The notes beneath the pieces were generated by a model that was not told the origin of the DNA, did no database searches, and worked only from the letters and a program-made list of their open reading frames with translations. 64,000 nt of DNA. It comes from Batkoa obscura. Lineage: Eukaryota > Entomophthoromycota > Entomophthoromycetes > Entomophthorales > Batkoaceae. Position numbers and translations under genes: made by a program. Shown here piece by piece: positions 21,975 to 33,999 of the stretch; positions within the stretch are counted from its first letter, which is position 1, and each line of letters begins with the position of its first letter. The DNA is taken from assembly GCA_030770535.1 (NCBI GenBank), contig JASVEC010000002.1, forward strand, positions 1,054,001-1,118,000. Reading direction: 5' to 3'.

Positions 21975-22953
21975 TTTTTAAAATTATGTTCATGTTTTTT
22001 TCTCCTTTATACATGGTTCTCAAAATTAATATAGTTCTTTTTATAGCTGTCATAGATTTCGATTTTATTTTATTGTATTTTCCGATTTTTCATATTGGAA
22101 ATTTTAAAAAAATTAGTAAAAAAATGAATATGGATCAATTCTTTAGCTAGCTTTGATTAAAGTTTAAACTTAGAAAATCTATAAGTTTAGTGAAAAATAG
22201 CAGAAATAAAACGCTGGAGGGATGTATATTTTATCTCATTATTTACTCTATTTTTCAAATACTTTGGAACTTAAAATACTATTCATTTTATTCGATAGAA
22301 ATAAATATGTCCTCCATTTTCTTAGTGTCTACACTTAACTGATCGTTTTTACAATAGACATTAAAATTGGAAAAGAGCTAAGCCTTAAGTTTAGTTTTAC
22401 CAACATTAGGAACAGTAAAATAGATATGTCATAAAGTCTTTATTATTCTTGATTTAAATATTTGTTTTGTAAATGTGTTAAAGATATATTTGTTTTTTAT
22501 TAGTATAAAGAGTTCAAATTATCTTTTTAAATTTTAGTATTTTTTTCCTAAACTTTTATCATTGCTATTCAACTGAATTACTTTCACACTGAAGTCACAA
22601 ATCATAGTAGTAAAATTTTAATTCTTTTTCAAGGCATTTATATATTTTATAGATGTTGTAACCCTCTTGAGACTAATTAGCTGCCCACTAAAGGGGAAAA
22701 AATTATGCTAAAATTATGTAAAAATTTAACTAAAATATAACAATGAGCTTCTAAAAAACTAGTTATACAAATAATTTGATTATATAAAATATCTCTAAAA
22801 GCCACAAAAGGATTGGAGCAGCTATAGTTCTCTCACTTAATCGCAATTAGAAGCTTTACTAACTATGAAGCTTAAATGTCTATTTCCTGTTTATAAAAAT
22901 AATGAATTTGATACAAATTGGTATATGTTTATTAATATTACTAAATTGCCTAT

Positions 22954-23057
22954 ATATGAGGATGTATTTTTGTTTAAGAATTTTACTAACAAATTTTCCG
23001 CTTAAATAACTCTTAAAAATGGAAAAAGCAATGAAGTCAAAAAAAACATCACCATAT
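22954..23057 (+). mobile_element. MITE copy 12 (left of an abutting pair)
   Basis: ATATGAGGATGT to ATCACCATAT. Subfamily B by CCGCTT and GAAGTC; AGCGCT is changed to ACTCTT. Shares its last ATAT with the next copy. Confidence 0.8.
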
Positions 23058-23160
23058 GGGGATGTATTTTTGTGTTTAAGAGCTTTACTAATAATTTTTC
23101 TACTCAAATAGCGCTTAAAGGATGGAAAAAGTAATGAAGCCAAAAAATACATCCCCATAT
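23054..23160 (+). mobile_element. MITE copy 13 (right of an abutting pair)
   Basis: ATATGGGGATGT to ATCCCCATAT. Subfamily A-like (CTACTC, AAATAGCGCTTAAAGG, GAAGCC). A different subfamily from its neighbour, so this is a second insertion and not a local duplication. Confidence 0.85.
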
Positions 23161-23639
23161 ACTGTTGTTTCAGTATTAATACCTTCATTGATTTATGAGT
23201 TTTTAATAAAAATAAACTAGAGTTTTATTATATGATCAATTCTAAATAAAATCGTATTATTTTTTATTTTTATTTTTCATTTTCTAACACCTTTTTAACT
23301 TTTTCAAAAATGGTTACCAGAATCTTGCCTATTATATATAAATGCTCACGAAACAGTAGGAAATTAGTGATAGATAAAAACTCTGTTAAATTTAATTAAA
23401 ACTTTAGTTTATTAAGTATAGCTTGGCTCAAAACAGTAGTACTTGGATTTATTTATCTATAAATAATAAACAAATGCTATAACTTCAAGATTATACTTCC
23501 TTAACTTTGTTACTATAGTAAAAGGATACGAACAACGAATAGTGTAAAAAACAAGAAATAAATCTTATTATTAAAAAAGATTATTCCATTTGACTCTCCC
23601 TTTTCAAATTCAGATATTAAATTAGCCATACGCTTAAAA

Positions 23640-25100
23640 CTTGTACCAGCTAAATGACCTTCATTGTAATTTAAATATAATAACAAACAGCTTGATGTTT
23701 ACTCTTTTTAAGAAGAAAAGAAACTCACATTATCGGGCTAGACTTCACCTTTGAATTGAGGTTATTAAAAAATACCATCAATTTAAGGGCTGTAATTTAA
23801 TTGCGATAGATTATGTTATCATATCCTGGGTCATTTATTTTGAGCTATCTCCTCTTACTTAATCCAGAAACAAAAATATTTAAGGTCCTTGCAACACAAG
23901 AGAAAAATTACCTATTATTAGGTTCAACTCCTTTTTTTTCAAACCTAAGCATCAAAAATGATCATTAGAATAAAATTTTATTGATTAAATAATTTGTATA
24001 TTGTAATCTCAATAGAGTATGATATTATCTCCTAGATCATTTTAAAATAAAATACCTCTAATTACTTGATCCAGAAATAAAAACACTTGGAAGTTACGCT
24101 TTGCCAGAAAAAAAGTTCACATTGTTTTACCAAACTCTCTCCTTTAAATAAGACTATTAAAAAAGATCATTAGGACAAATCTATATTAATTAAAGAATAT
24201 GTTTGTACATTTAATATATCATAATATTAAACTTCTAAGTCATCTTTTCAACACGCCTCCTATTTTATAATCTAAGTAGAAAAAAGCTGAAACCCAAAGT
24301 TTAACAATGATAATAATTGACTAGGAAGAATCCTATCTCTTAAATGCCAAACATAGTAAATGATCATTAATATAAAATACATATCACTCGATTAATTTAT
24401 ATTGGAATTTTAATAGATCATAATCAAGTCTTCTTAGATCATTTTTATGAAGTACCTTTAACCCCTTGATTTAATGAGATATACTGACCTTCTGACATTA
24501 ATCATAAACAAAATGAAATAACACCAAAGGCTCACTCTTTTAAAACAAATTGTTGATTATTCAATTTATATTGTAGCTTTAATAGGTTATAACAAAAGCT
24601 ATTAAGCCACTCTTTTGAACTACCTTCTATTCCTTCATCCACAAGCAAAAGCAGCTAGAATTTATACCTTTCAAATAAAAAATAAGTTCAGATTATTCAA
24701 CTAAATTTCTCCCTTTAAAACAAAACCATTAAGAACAATTGTTAAAACAAATCTATATTAATTATATAGCATATATTGTAGTTTTGATAAAGTATAAAGT
24801 TCTATCTTAAGCAACTTCTTTGAATCATTTCTTACTCCTCATTCTAGAAACAGAAACATTCAAGAGGTGTACATGCTTTATGAGAAAGAAAAAAGCTCAC
24901 ATTGTTATATTAACTCCCCTTTTTAAGATCCAAATATTACAGCAGATCACTAGTTTAAATGTTGTATCAACCAATTGTCATATTGGTATTTTCAATCTAT
25001 TATTTTATTATCACAAGTATTTTATTTTATTACATCGCTTTTTAGATCCAAAAAAACAGAAAAATTCATCTTTTAAATGTGACAGCAAATATTTAAAATG
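23640..25100. repeat. Diverged tandem array, about 200-bp period, six or seven units
   Basis: A marker like TTGATCCAGAAACAAAAAC recurs near 23861, 24068, 24270, 24461, 24635 and 24843, spaced 207, 202, 191, 174 and 208 bp. Other landmarks recur in the same order: AATAGATTATAA-like, CATTTTGAACTACCTC-like, AAAAGCTCACATTGTT-like and ATCATTAGGACAAATC-like strings. A weaker seventh unit may begin at about 23640. Units have drifted well apart, so the array is old. A 93-codon frame within the last unit (24820-25101) is probably fortuitous, though units one and six can be read in frame with related residues (NPETKIFK, LETETFK). Confidence 0.75.
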
Positions 25101-25149
25101 AGGCACTTGACATTAAATTTCTGATGCCTTAATATGGAAACAAAAGAGA

Positions 25150-25257
25150 GTATGGGGCTGTATTTTTGTGTTTAAGAATTTTGTTGATAATTTTTCCACT
25201 CAAATAGTGCTTAGAAGATGGAAAAAGTAATGAAGCCAGAAAAACATCTCTCTGTAT
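25150..25257 (+). mobile_element. MITE copy 14
   Basis: GTATGGGGCTGT to ATCTCTCTGTAT. Here the outer bases are GTAT, not ATAT, which suggests TA is the constant part at the junction. Confidence 0.8.
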
Positions 25258-26225
25258 GGTAAAGAAGGAAAAGTAGTGATAAAGAAAAATTGAAAAAATC
25301 GAGCTTTAAGCTTTAATTTATTATAGTAATAAATTGAAAAGTTATAGCATACTAAAAAAATAGAGAATGACGAGAAGAGCTTCCCAATAATATTAGGGAT
25401 GTATAATAGGTTTGATAACATTTATAAAAAATATAACTATAAAACTAAGTCACTATTATTTTTACTTTCATAAATTAAAATTTACATAAAAATATTAATT
25501 TCTCACTACCATTTTTTACAGCATAAAACAAGGGGCAACTGCAAGAATTTCATAAAAAGGGAGGTTTTCTTTTTTTTAAAATATAAAGGAGTGACAAAAA
25601 AATCCATTTTTCAATTTTAAAACTAGTATCCTCTCTACAATTAGAAATTGTACAGTCACATTTTACTATGCTACAATTTAAACGTAGATTGAGCATTTTA
25701 TATTTATATTAAATTAATCCGAAAATAGAAAAAATTATAATAATTAAACTTAATAAATACAACATAGAAAAGGCCTAATTTACGTTTAAATTGTATCAAT
25801 TGAATGAAACTTGATCAATAAAAAAGCAGCTAGCTTTTATTCACTGTAGAAAATCATGATTTGGCATAAGACTAATTTAAGTAATATAAAATTGGAGCAA
25901 TTAATATCATAATAGTTATTGACTTTATTCAGCTAGCTCCCAACTAGTCCATTTGAAACCAAGTTAAGATCATAAGAATAAAAAGGGAGGATAGAAAGCT
26001 GAATAAGAGAGGAGAAACTTGAAAAGCGTGAGCAAGTATTAAAAATAATTAAAAATAATTAAAAGAAATCAAGTATGAGAAAAACAGAATAGTAACTAAT
26101 ATAAAAAAAATGGAATATAAATAAGATTCACAATACTACTCCTAAATCTAACAAAAAAACAAATTATTAATTTTTTGTATCTTCATTGAATCATTTGCAC
26201 TTAATCATATACAAATAAAAACATA
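25258..26225. other. Intergenic sequence upstream of the GH16 gene
   Basis: 5' flank of the glucanase. Apart from the TATA-like box, nothing is supported. Confidence 0.4.
26116..26123 (+). promoter_or_regulatory. Candidate TATA box of the GH16 gene
   Basis: TATAAATA lies about 105 bp before the ATG and is followed by a C/T/A-rich leader (CAATACTACTCC). Confidence 0.45.
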
Positions 26226-27362
26226 ATGTATACCTTACCTTTATTACTCCTTTCTATCTATTTCCCTAGCATCCAATGTCAGCGTCGATTCAATGGAGAA
26301 TACCGTCCAGGATTAAGTAAAAATAGTATATTATCTAACGTTACTACACCTACTTTTTCCACACGTGCTGCACAACTCATATTTGAAGATAACTTTGATA
26401 CCTTTAATTTAAAAAATTGGCGTCATGACATTACTTTAGGTGGTGGCGGTAACTGGGAATTTCAACATTATACTAACAATCGTACCTCTAGTTATGTTAA
26501 AAATGGGGCCTTACATATACGTCCAGTATTGACTAGTGATACTATTGGAGAAGCGGCTGTAATGAATGGTGGTAATATGGATATTTGGGGTAATTCACCT
26601 AATTATCAATGTACTGGAAATGCGTTTTATGGATGTCAACGTAGTTCTAATGGTCAAAATATCATTAATCCAATTCAATCCGCATTGATAAGATCCAGTA
26701 ATAAATTCTCTTTTACTTATGGGAAAGTAGAAGTGAGAGCTAAATTACCAAAAGGGGATTGGATTTGGCCTGCTATTTGGATGTTACCTGCTGATCATGC
26801 TTATGGCAATTGGCCAGCTTCGGGTGAAATTGATATTATGGAAGCTAGAGGTAATGATAATAATTATGGGGCTGGTGGCAGAAATCAAGTAGCTACCACT
26901 CTTCATTGGGGTCCTAGTTGGGACTTCAATAAATATACTATGACCACGGCTAGTTATAAGTTACCTAATGGACAAAGCTTTTCAGATGATTTTCATACTT
27001 ATACATTAGAATGGAACCCAACTTCGATTGTTTCTAGAGTAGATAACAACATTGTACTAAATTTACCTATTCAAAATTCCTTTTGGAGTAAAGGCCAATT
27101 TCCTGGAAGTTTAAATAATCCATGGCAAAATCAACCTAATTCAGCACCATTTAATCAAGAATTTTATTTAATATTTAATGTAGCTGTTGGCGGTACCAAT
27201 GGCTATTTCCCAGAAGGTGTAGGTAATAAACCTTGGTCTAATCAATCTCCTACTGCTGCCAAAGATTTTTATTCTCAAAAGAATAGTTGGTATAGTACTT
27301 GGCCTAATGATGATTCAAGAGCTTTACAAATTGATTATGTTAGGGTTTGGTCTCAAGCTTAA
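26226..27362 (+). CDS. Secreted GH16 beta-glucanase
   Basis: Single-exon protein of 378 residues. Residues 1-18 are a hydrophobic signal peptide ending near SIQC. The GH16 catalytic motif ExDxxE is intact in SGEIDIMEARG: nucleophile Glu201, Asp203, general acid/base Glu206. Flanking family segments are present: YGKVEVRAKLPKGDWIWP with AIWMLP, HWGPSWD, FHTYTLEW, FNVAVGGTNGYFP and a C-terminal DYVRVW. The LHWGPSW and NVAVGG pattern is that of the eukaryotic endo-1,3-beta-glucanase / beta-glucan-binding branch. Expected role: hydrolysis or remodelling of beta-1,3-glucan in its own wall or external material. No GPI-anchor signal is seen, since the protein ends just after DYVRVWSQA, so a soluble secreted enzyme is likely. 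Exact linkage specificity is not readable. Confidence 0.92.
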   Translation: MYTLPLLLLSIYFPSIQCQRRFNGEYRPGLSKNSILSNVTTPTFSTRAAQLIFEDNFDTFNLKNWRHDITLGGGGNWEFQHYTNNRTSSYVKNGALHIRPVLTSDTIGEAAVMNGGNMDIWGNSPNYQCTGNAFYGCQRSSNGQNIINPIQSALIRSSNKFSFTYGKVEVRAKLPKGDWIWPAIWMLPADHAYGNWPASGEIDIMEARGNDNNYGAGGRNQVATTLHWGPSWDFNKYTMTTASYKLPNGQSFSDDFHTYTLEWNPTSIVSRVDNNIVLNLPIQNSFWSKGQFPGSLNNPWQNQPNSAPFNQEFYLIFNVAVGGTNGYFPEGVGNKPWSNQSPTAAKDFYSQKNSWYSTWPNDDSRALQIDYVRVWSQA

Positions 27363-28499
27363 TAAGTTGAATTCTTTTAGTATTGTAAAATATTTTAATT
27401 AAAAAAATTAGTTGAATTTGATTTAATTTCATAATTTGTTTATTTTTAACAGTTTTATTTATTATTTTTATATTTTAAATAGTCATACAATTATCTTTAT
27501 AGTTGATAAATTATTATAACTCTATTTATTGTAAACTATAAGTAGACTCCAACTTCGCTCAATCCATAACAACTACTTACACCTAACCCTTTACTTGTTC
27601 AACCTAAACTTAAGTTGATTCTATTATCTTTTCTACATCTTTGACTCTTTGATTTTAATTGTTTTATGAAGAAATATAGGATATAAATACGGATACAAAT
27701 TCAATTAATAGTAGCTTATAATAGAATGTTAATGATAGCTAGGTTGTCATTATTAAAAAGAGTAGCTTTAATTCAGTAGATCAAATACACTTTTTATTCT
27801 TTTATTACTAGTTCAATTATTATTCTTGTTCTTTACTGAAGGTTGAGAGATTAAAGAGAATGTGATAATTAAATGTATTGGCTGTTTTAAGGTTACTGTA
27901 GAAATAAGAACATCAAATAGTAATCAATGTTGTTATCAGCTCAATTATATCTTATCCTTAAATCTTTAGCATCGCTTTATTAACCAACAGTTACTATTAA
28001 CTCTTTTTGAGCTTCTATACAAAAGTAAAGGTATTGTAAAGTATGATCTATGAACTTTTCATTTCATTATTAATAATTGTACTATCACTGAAGGAACAAA
28101 TTAAAATGTTAATGTTTGATTATTGCAGCTTTCAATCTCAACTTTCTTTTTACTAATAATCTATAAAATTAAACTTGTAGTCAATACAATAAACCCTTAT
28201 CAAATATCACGGTCGTTGCAGCCCTTTTGCGACATAATGAACTACTCATTTGAAATAAAATTGTTGAAATTCAGCTAAAATATAAGGGTTGGGTTTTAAA
28301 AAATTGGCTGGCTATATGAATAATTTAATTATAAAGATACTAAAAAAGTTGTAAAAAAGTTGCAACTATATCGTCTAAAAATCAAATAAAAATTAAAAAA
28401 TAATTAGCCTTTAATCGTTTTTATTTTTTTAAAAAAGCCAAGCTAAAAATTGATAAAATATAAGACTTAATCTGGTAAAAATAAAATTTCCAATTCTTC
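27363..28499. other. Convergent intergenic region (GH16 / DPP5-like)
   Basis: AT-rich; no MITE, RNA gene or ORF is supported. Confidence 0.4.
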
Positions 28500-30925
28500 T
28501 TAATCCTCCTTTTGTACTTTAAAAACAGTTTGTTTTTTAGAACTAAATCTATTATTAAAATTTTCATCACAATCAATATCAGCATTAATACAAATATCAT
28601 TATTATCTCCTGAGTTTCTCTCCACCTTAAGTGCCATACCACTTTCAGACTTCTTGTTATGGATATTTTCATTACTCATAAGATAAGGTCTTGCATATCT
28701 GTTAATCCAAGAAAAAATTTCTTTATGCCATCTTAATGAATTTTGAGGTTTAAGTACCCAATGGTTTTCATCTGGGAAATATAATAATCTAGAAGGCACA
28801 CCTCTTCTTTGAAGGGCAGTAAAAGCAGATAAACCTTGGTCAATAGTTAAACGATAATCTTTTTGAGAATGAATAATAAGAGTAGGTGTAGACCATTTCC
28901 AAACATAACTTGAAGGTGAAAACTTGGTATAAGTTTCTGGATTTTCCCAAGGTTTACCAGCAAAGTCATGTTCATTAAAATATAATTCATCCGTTGAATA
29001 GTAAGCAGAAACGGCATCAAACATACCATCGTGATTAACTAAACAACGGAATCGATCTGTATGTCCATTTAACCAATTAATCATATAACCACCATAAGAA
29101 GCCCCCAAAGCACAAGCACGTGATCCATCAATATAATTGTAATTTTCTAATACATAATTTAAACCTAACATTAAATCCTCAAAGGGAGCACCACCCCAAT
29201 CTCCTTTAATGGCATCTGTAAAGTTTTGACCATAGCCTGTAGAACCAGTTGGATTAATCATTACTGTTGCATAGCCTTGTTGAGCAAATACTTGAGGATT
29301 CCAACGATAAGACCATTGATTTAACCAAGCTCCTTGAGGACCCCCATGAATTAAAAAAGCTAAAGGGTATTTTCTCCAATATCGATGTTCTTTTGGTGGT
29401 ATAATAAAACCATGAACTTTTTTATTATTTTTACCTTCAAAAAAGAAACTTTGTTGTTCTTGTAATTCATAAGGTTTTAATAAATCTTTATGAATATTAC
29501 TTTGTTGAATTAATTTATAATAATTATCGATTTCCATTGTGTAGAATTCATAAGGTTGTTGAAAGGAGCTTAATTTTAATAATAATATATCCTCTTTTAA
29601 TAATTGTACTTCACTGACTGAATCATATTTATTCATTCTTCTCACTTTATTGGATTTAATATCAATTATATACAATTTATTGATACCAATATCATTTGCT
29701 GTTACTATAAATTTATTACTTTCATCATTCCATAGTAAACTATTAGGAGATCGATCCCAATAACTTAAATCTACTTTATTAACCTGTTGAGTTGATATAT
29801 CATACCAATGAATATGATTTTTATCACTTTCATAAATATTATTCTAATTAACATATATATTAATATTATGTTATAGTTTTATTATTATATTAAACATACC
29901 TTCATTTGTAACCAAGCAATTTTTTTACCATCTTTTGAAAATTTAGGGAAAGAAGCAGCTCCAGTAAAAGGTTTATTGAGTGGTTTAGGAGTATTACGGA
30001 AACTAGTGCTATCTAATTGTAATAAATAAATTCCTTGAGTAGTTGTAGTTGCTTTTTCATTTCCTGATATTTTAGAAGTAAATACAAGCCATTTGCCATC
30101 TGGAGATATATCATAATCATTATTATCACCAAATGGAAGTACTGGGGATTCCTATAATTAAAATAATTTAATTATTAATTTACTTAATTATTATTTATAT
30201 TAATTTTTTATTACCAAGTCTGTATATTTTAACAAATTTTTTGGTGAGCCTTTGACTTCCCATTTATTAATACCTTTTTTATTGTCAATCTTATCATTCT
30301 TGTTTATATCTAAAGAATATAATTGTTGATATTGATTAGGTAAAATAAATTGATCCCAATGTCTAACAAATAATTTATCAAATAAAATACCATCATCTCC
30401 AAATCGATGACTATTTGTATTGACCTTATTTTTAGCACTAAATATCATTTTATCTTTTTTAATATTATATTGAATATTACTAATATCAACTAATTCTTTA
30501 AATTTATAAAGCGTAGAAGTCTCAAATTCTTTAACATCAATATCTTTTAAATCTTTAGGTAAAGTTATTGTAATTAATTCATCATCTACTACACAAACTA
30601 AACTTTCATGATCTAACCAAGTCATTGGGGCATTACCAATACTAGTTGAAAGCTGTTTATCAATATATTTAGTAATATTATAGGTGGAACTCTTTTTAGG
30701 ACTATCAGAATGACCAAACTCTAATATAAAACTATTCCATATATTCTTTTTTTGATAGATAGAGTAGGTAGATGTAAAATAAATAGCTCTCTCTTTATCT
30801 GGACTAATAACTAATTCACTAGGACGAGGAAGGGTAATTAAGTCTTCATAAGTAAATTGTTCATAGCCATAATTTAATTGTAATAAGTAAACGTTAATAT
30901 ATATTATTAACTGAAATAATAACAT
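28500..30925 (-). CDS. Secreted dipeptidyl-peptidase 5-like serine peptidase (S9 prolyl oligopeptidase family)
   Basis: Three exons in phase (30925-30215, 30151-29900, 29843-28500) encode 768 residues. A hydrophobic signal peptide covers the first ~20 residues (MLLFQLIIYINVYLL). The N-terminal two thirds carry beta-propeller-like repeats (PSELVISPDKERAIYFTS, DYDISPDGKWLVFTS, FPKFSKDGKKIAWLQ). The C-terminal alpha/beta-hydrolase domain has the S9 elements HGGPQGAW, nucleophile Ser570 in GASYGGYM, Asp650 in HSQKDYRL and His682 in DENHWV. The DPP5 branch removes X-Ala/His-Ser type dipeptides in secreted fungal digestion; family and secretion are clear, substrate is inferred. An acidic, Asn-rich tail of ~60 residues follows the catalytic domain and is unusual. 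Introns are about 56-63 nt. Confidence 0.9.
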
Positions 30926-32140
30926 TTTTATTTTTTTGCTTTTAAAAAATTCAAAAAAAAAGAAACTTGATTTCTTTTATAATGATTTGCAATTTTTCTG
31001 TTTGATACGTCATCAACTTTTATTCAATTTATTGATTTAATATCTTAGACTTCCTATTGGTTCAATTTCTTCTCCGTTTTAATCATAAAACCCCTTTTTA
31101 TTGTTAAAATTCGATTTCTCCCTTAATCCAGGATTCAATTATTTCAAATGATGACTCAATCTTAAAAATTCGTTTATTTTTCTCCGTATTTTTTACAATT
31201 GGATGACGTTTTATTTTAATATTCAAGGTTTTTTATAACTATCCTGAATTATTATTACAGAATTTAATCATTTTATAGTAGTTGTTTATATTATATAGAC
31301 TTTTAGTTTGTTGTATGTTTTACAGCAAGTTTCTACCATATTATAATTGTAACATCTGTAACACCATCTTGTATCATAAGGTTATTTTTATAATGCAATC
31401 TTACACGTTAATTGATACAATGTTTCAATTAAACATTTATATTTTAATATGCGTTTTAGAAGTTTACTTTATTTATTCCTTTATAAATTGAACTTTTTTA
31501 ACGTTAGCTATTATTAGAAATCATTATTTTTTAATTTTTCTATTGTTTCTATTTACTTGACCCCTTTAAGTTTAATATTGCTTCTTTCCTCCCTTACTTT
31601 TTAATTCCTATTTAGTTATTCTATTGGGCTTTTACTTTATCTTTATTCATTTGTATTTGCTTTTATATTGCAAAGTGATTAAAATGGTGGTATGTAATAT
31701 ATAAACTTTGTTTCATTTAAGTCTTTTTTTTTTGGAAAATCTTGAACCCAGAAAGTTGAGTCTTTTATTAGATTATATTTAATTAATGGAAGAGCTCAGA
31801 AAACTATTTCTCTAAGGTTTCAATCTCCGAGGAGCTAAAGCTCAGCCTTTTGTTCCCCTTTATAGCTCACTGTTACAAGCTATAAATCATAACTACAAAA
31901 TATAGTACAGTATGCGTTAAACAAAGTTAAAAGTGCATTTTAATCAGGATACGCAACTCTGAGTTGAAAACTATAAATACCTTAAATTTTCATGCTATAA
32001 ACTCAACAAAATTCAATAATTTAATATTATAAAATGATAAAAAAGCATCAGATATATTGACTAAGTTAAATTGTATTTTATTTCTATTAAATAAAGGTAA
32101 TACAGAACTAAGAATTAAACTAATTCTTCACCTCAGCTTT
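30926..32140. other. Intergenic sequence
   Basis: 5' flank of the DPP5-like gene and 3' flank of the MFS gene. Pyrimidine-rich stretches near 31060-31150, no MITE. A 69-codon frame at 31282-31491 is hydrophobic low-complexity and not supported. Confidence 0.4.
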
Positions 32141-33850
32141 CTACTCTTCCTCCTTATCATCAATTTTATCATCAAATTTTTGAGTGTTATGAACATCAAT
32201 AGGTTTGATCATGAATATAGCCACGAGTAAACTTAAACCAGCTAAAGCACAAGAGATACCTGAAATAATCATTTGACCATCCCCATAACCTGCAATCACC
32301 TGCTCAAATTGTTGTTCTGGTAAGTCCCAAACATAATTCATTTCATTTAATACTCTACTATAATCGATGTCATTGCCTTTTGTATATTTATTAATAAGTT
32401 GAGGTACCACTTGAGTCCAAATAGCACCACCAATAGTACCACCGACTGAACTACCAATACTTAAAACAAGTTGAGAAGTACTAGTTACAATAGCTACATC
32501 CTTTCTACTCACAGATCCTTGGTAAGCTACAATAACACACATATCGACAATACCTTGTCCAATACCAGATAATGTTTGAGTCACATGAATTAATACATCA
32601 CTTGAATGTGGAAATCTAGCTGGTATCATAGTACCTAATCCAATGCAATTGGTAATAGCACCGACAATTAATAAATGTTTAAAGTTTGGCATCTTTTTGA
32701 TTAATATACCAGTAACTAAACAAGCAACTAAATAACCCATTTGATAACCTTTAAATAATAAAGAAGCACTGGTTGGATCTAACTTACGTGAAATCATAAA
32801 ATATTGCGTAAAATACTGCCAATTTAAACCAGAATCCATTCTAACAAAAAATATAATTAACATAGCACCTAAAGTAGTAGAATTTCTTAAAAATCGCATT
32901 GGAATTAGAGGATACTTTGAATATTTATATAGCCATACTATTAAACCAACTAACAATAAACCACCAATCACCATTAAAGCTATCATACTAGGTGTATTCC
33001 AACCGTCCTCTTGGTCACCTGCCATAATTAAAGGTAACATAATACAAGATAAACTAACAACTAATAATATAAATCCAACCAAATCAAATTCATTAACAAT
33101 CTTTTTGAGGCCGCTTTTTAAACCAAAATGTCTAACACTTACAAAAGTAATAGTTTGTTTTTTAGCCTTATGCTGTAAATAAAACATCATCCCAAAGAAT
33201 AATGCCACAAATGGACCAAATGCAATAGCAGGGATTTTGTAACTCCATCTCCAATCTAAATTTTCTGAAATTGGAGTAATAGCATAAGAACCAATCCAAT
33301 TACACAATACAAAAGGTACCATATCAACTGAATTAAAATTAACCCGATTAGCTAATGAAGTTAAATCTGCCATTAAAACTAATTTAATAATACTATATCC
33401 TGTACTCCCAATACTTTTAATAGTAGAAGCAAAAACAAAAGTAGCAAAATTATTCGAGCAAAAGGAAATTATCAAACCAATGAAATAAAACATTAAACTA
33501 ATAAAGAAGAGTTCCGTTCGTCCAAAATAGTCACTTAGTAAAGAAAATAAAGGAATGAAGATTATACCGATTAGTCCTGTTAATACTGACACTACACTAG
33601 TTAAAGCATTGGCTTTAAATTCTTCTAAGGCTATGTTAAGTAAACCAGTGTCAAGGTTTTGCTCGATACCAATAGCAAAGGTTATTAAGAAAATACCAAG
33701 ATATAAAGTCCATAATTGATATTTACTAATGATACCACGAACACTAGCTGTTCTTCTAGCACCTACTTCATTAGCTGTAAAATCAAGTTCATTTGCATCT
33801 TTGTTATTGGAATCAACTGCACTAAATTCTTCCCTTAATTTTTCGCTCAT
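32141..33850 (-). CDS. MFS transporter of the siderophore-iron (SIT/ARN) type
   Basis: Single-exon protein of 569 residues with about fourteen hydrophobic segments, as expected for SIT (TC 2.A.1.16) and not the twelve of most MFS families. Supporting features: LSDYFGRTELFF in the motif A loop, IKLVLMADLTSLANR after TM5 matching the SIT pattern of ADxTSLxNR, a WRWSYKIPAIAF block, a long basic loop (QHKAKKQ), and RKDVAIVTSTSQLVLSIGSSVGGTIGGAIW near the C-terminal half. The N-terminus is hydrophilic (~45 residues), then SKYQLW enters TM1. Likely role: uptake of ferric siderophores (possibly xenosiderophores) at the plasma membrane by proton symport. A paralogue at 43.8 kb is broken. Promoter has a TATAAATAG box and an iron-type GATA site, listed separately. 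Family assignment good, substrate inferred. Confidence 0.85.
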   Translation of the reverse strand: MSEKLREEFSAVDSNNKDANELDFTANEVGARRTASVRGIISKYQLWTLYLGIFLITFAIGIEQNLDTGLLNIALEEFKANALTSVVSVLTGLIGIIFIPLFSLLSDYFGRTELFFISLMFYFIGLIISFCSNNFATFVFASTIKSIGSTGYSIIKLVLMADLTSLANRVNFNSVDMVPFVLCNWIGSYAITPISENLDWRWSYKIPAIAFGPFVALFFGMMFYLQHKAKKQTITFVSVRHFGLKSGLKKIVNEFDLVGFILLVVSLSCIMLPLIMAGDQEDGWNTPSMIALMVIGGLLLVGLIVWLYKYSKYPLIPMRFLRNSTTLGAMLIIFFVRMDSGLNWQYFTQYFMISRKLDPTSASLLFKGYQMGYLVACLVTGILIKKMPNFKHLLIVGAITNCIGLGTMIPARFPHSSDVLIHVTQTLSGIGQGIVDMCVIVAYQGSVSRKDVAIVTSTSQLVLSIGSSVGGTIGGAIWTQVVPQLINKYTKGNDIDYSRVLNEMNYVWDLPEQQFEQVIAGYGDGQMIISGISCALAGLSLLVAIFMIKPIDVHNTQKFDDKIDDKEEE

Positions 33851-33892
33851 GTTATGATTAAATTGATAATTACTTATTGATGAGGATATGTT

Positions 33893-33901
33893 CTATTTAT
33901 A
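33893..33901 (-). promoter_or_regulatory. TATA box of the MFS gene
   Basis: TATAAATAG on the minus strand, 43-51 bp before the ATG. The same 9-mer stands at a similar distance before both small genes at 46.7 and 49.9 kb. Confidence 0.55.
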
Positions 33902-33981
33902 CACTTTTTTAAGTTGAATTCAATGTTCTATAATTGTTCAATTATATTTTGTTATTTACAAAAAATTAGTATAAATTCCTT

Positions 33982-33990
33982 ATCTGATAA
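33982..33990 (+). promoter_or_regulatory. Iron-type GATA site upstream of the MFS gene
   Basis: ATCTGATAA, 132-140 bp before the ATG, matches the ATCWGATAA site known for fungal iron-repressor GATA factors (SreA, Sre1, Urbs1, Fep1). The site is partly palindromic (TTATCTGATAA). Function is inferred from the motif and the neighbouring gene type; the same 9-mer also occurs elsewhere in the window away from genes. Confidence 0.5.
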
Positions 33991-33999
33991 TTCTATCGG

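Larger units (their letters stand above)
21975..23640. other. Intergenic region with a MITE pair
   Basis: Only AT-rich sequence apart from the two abutting MITEs at 22954-23160. No supported gene. Confidence 0.4.

Noticed and set aside
24820-25101. 93-codon open frame within the tandem array
   Set aside because: The frame is not kept in the other units and no homologue is recognised; treated as part of the repeat.
28421-28672. 83-codon frame overlapping the end of the DPP5-like gene
   Set aside because: Out-of-frame shadow of a well-supported exon.
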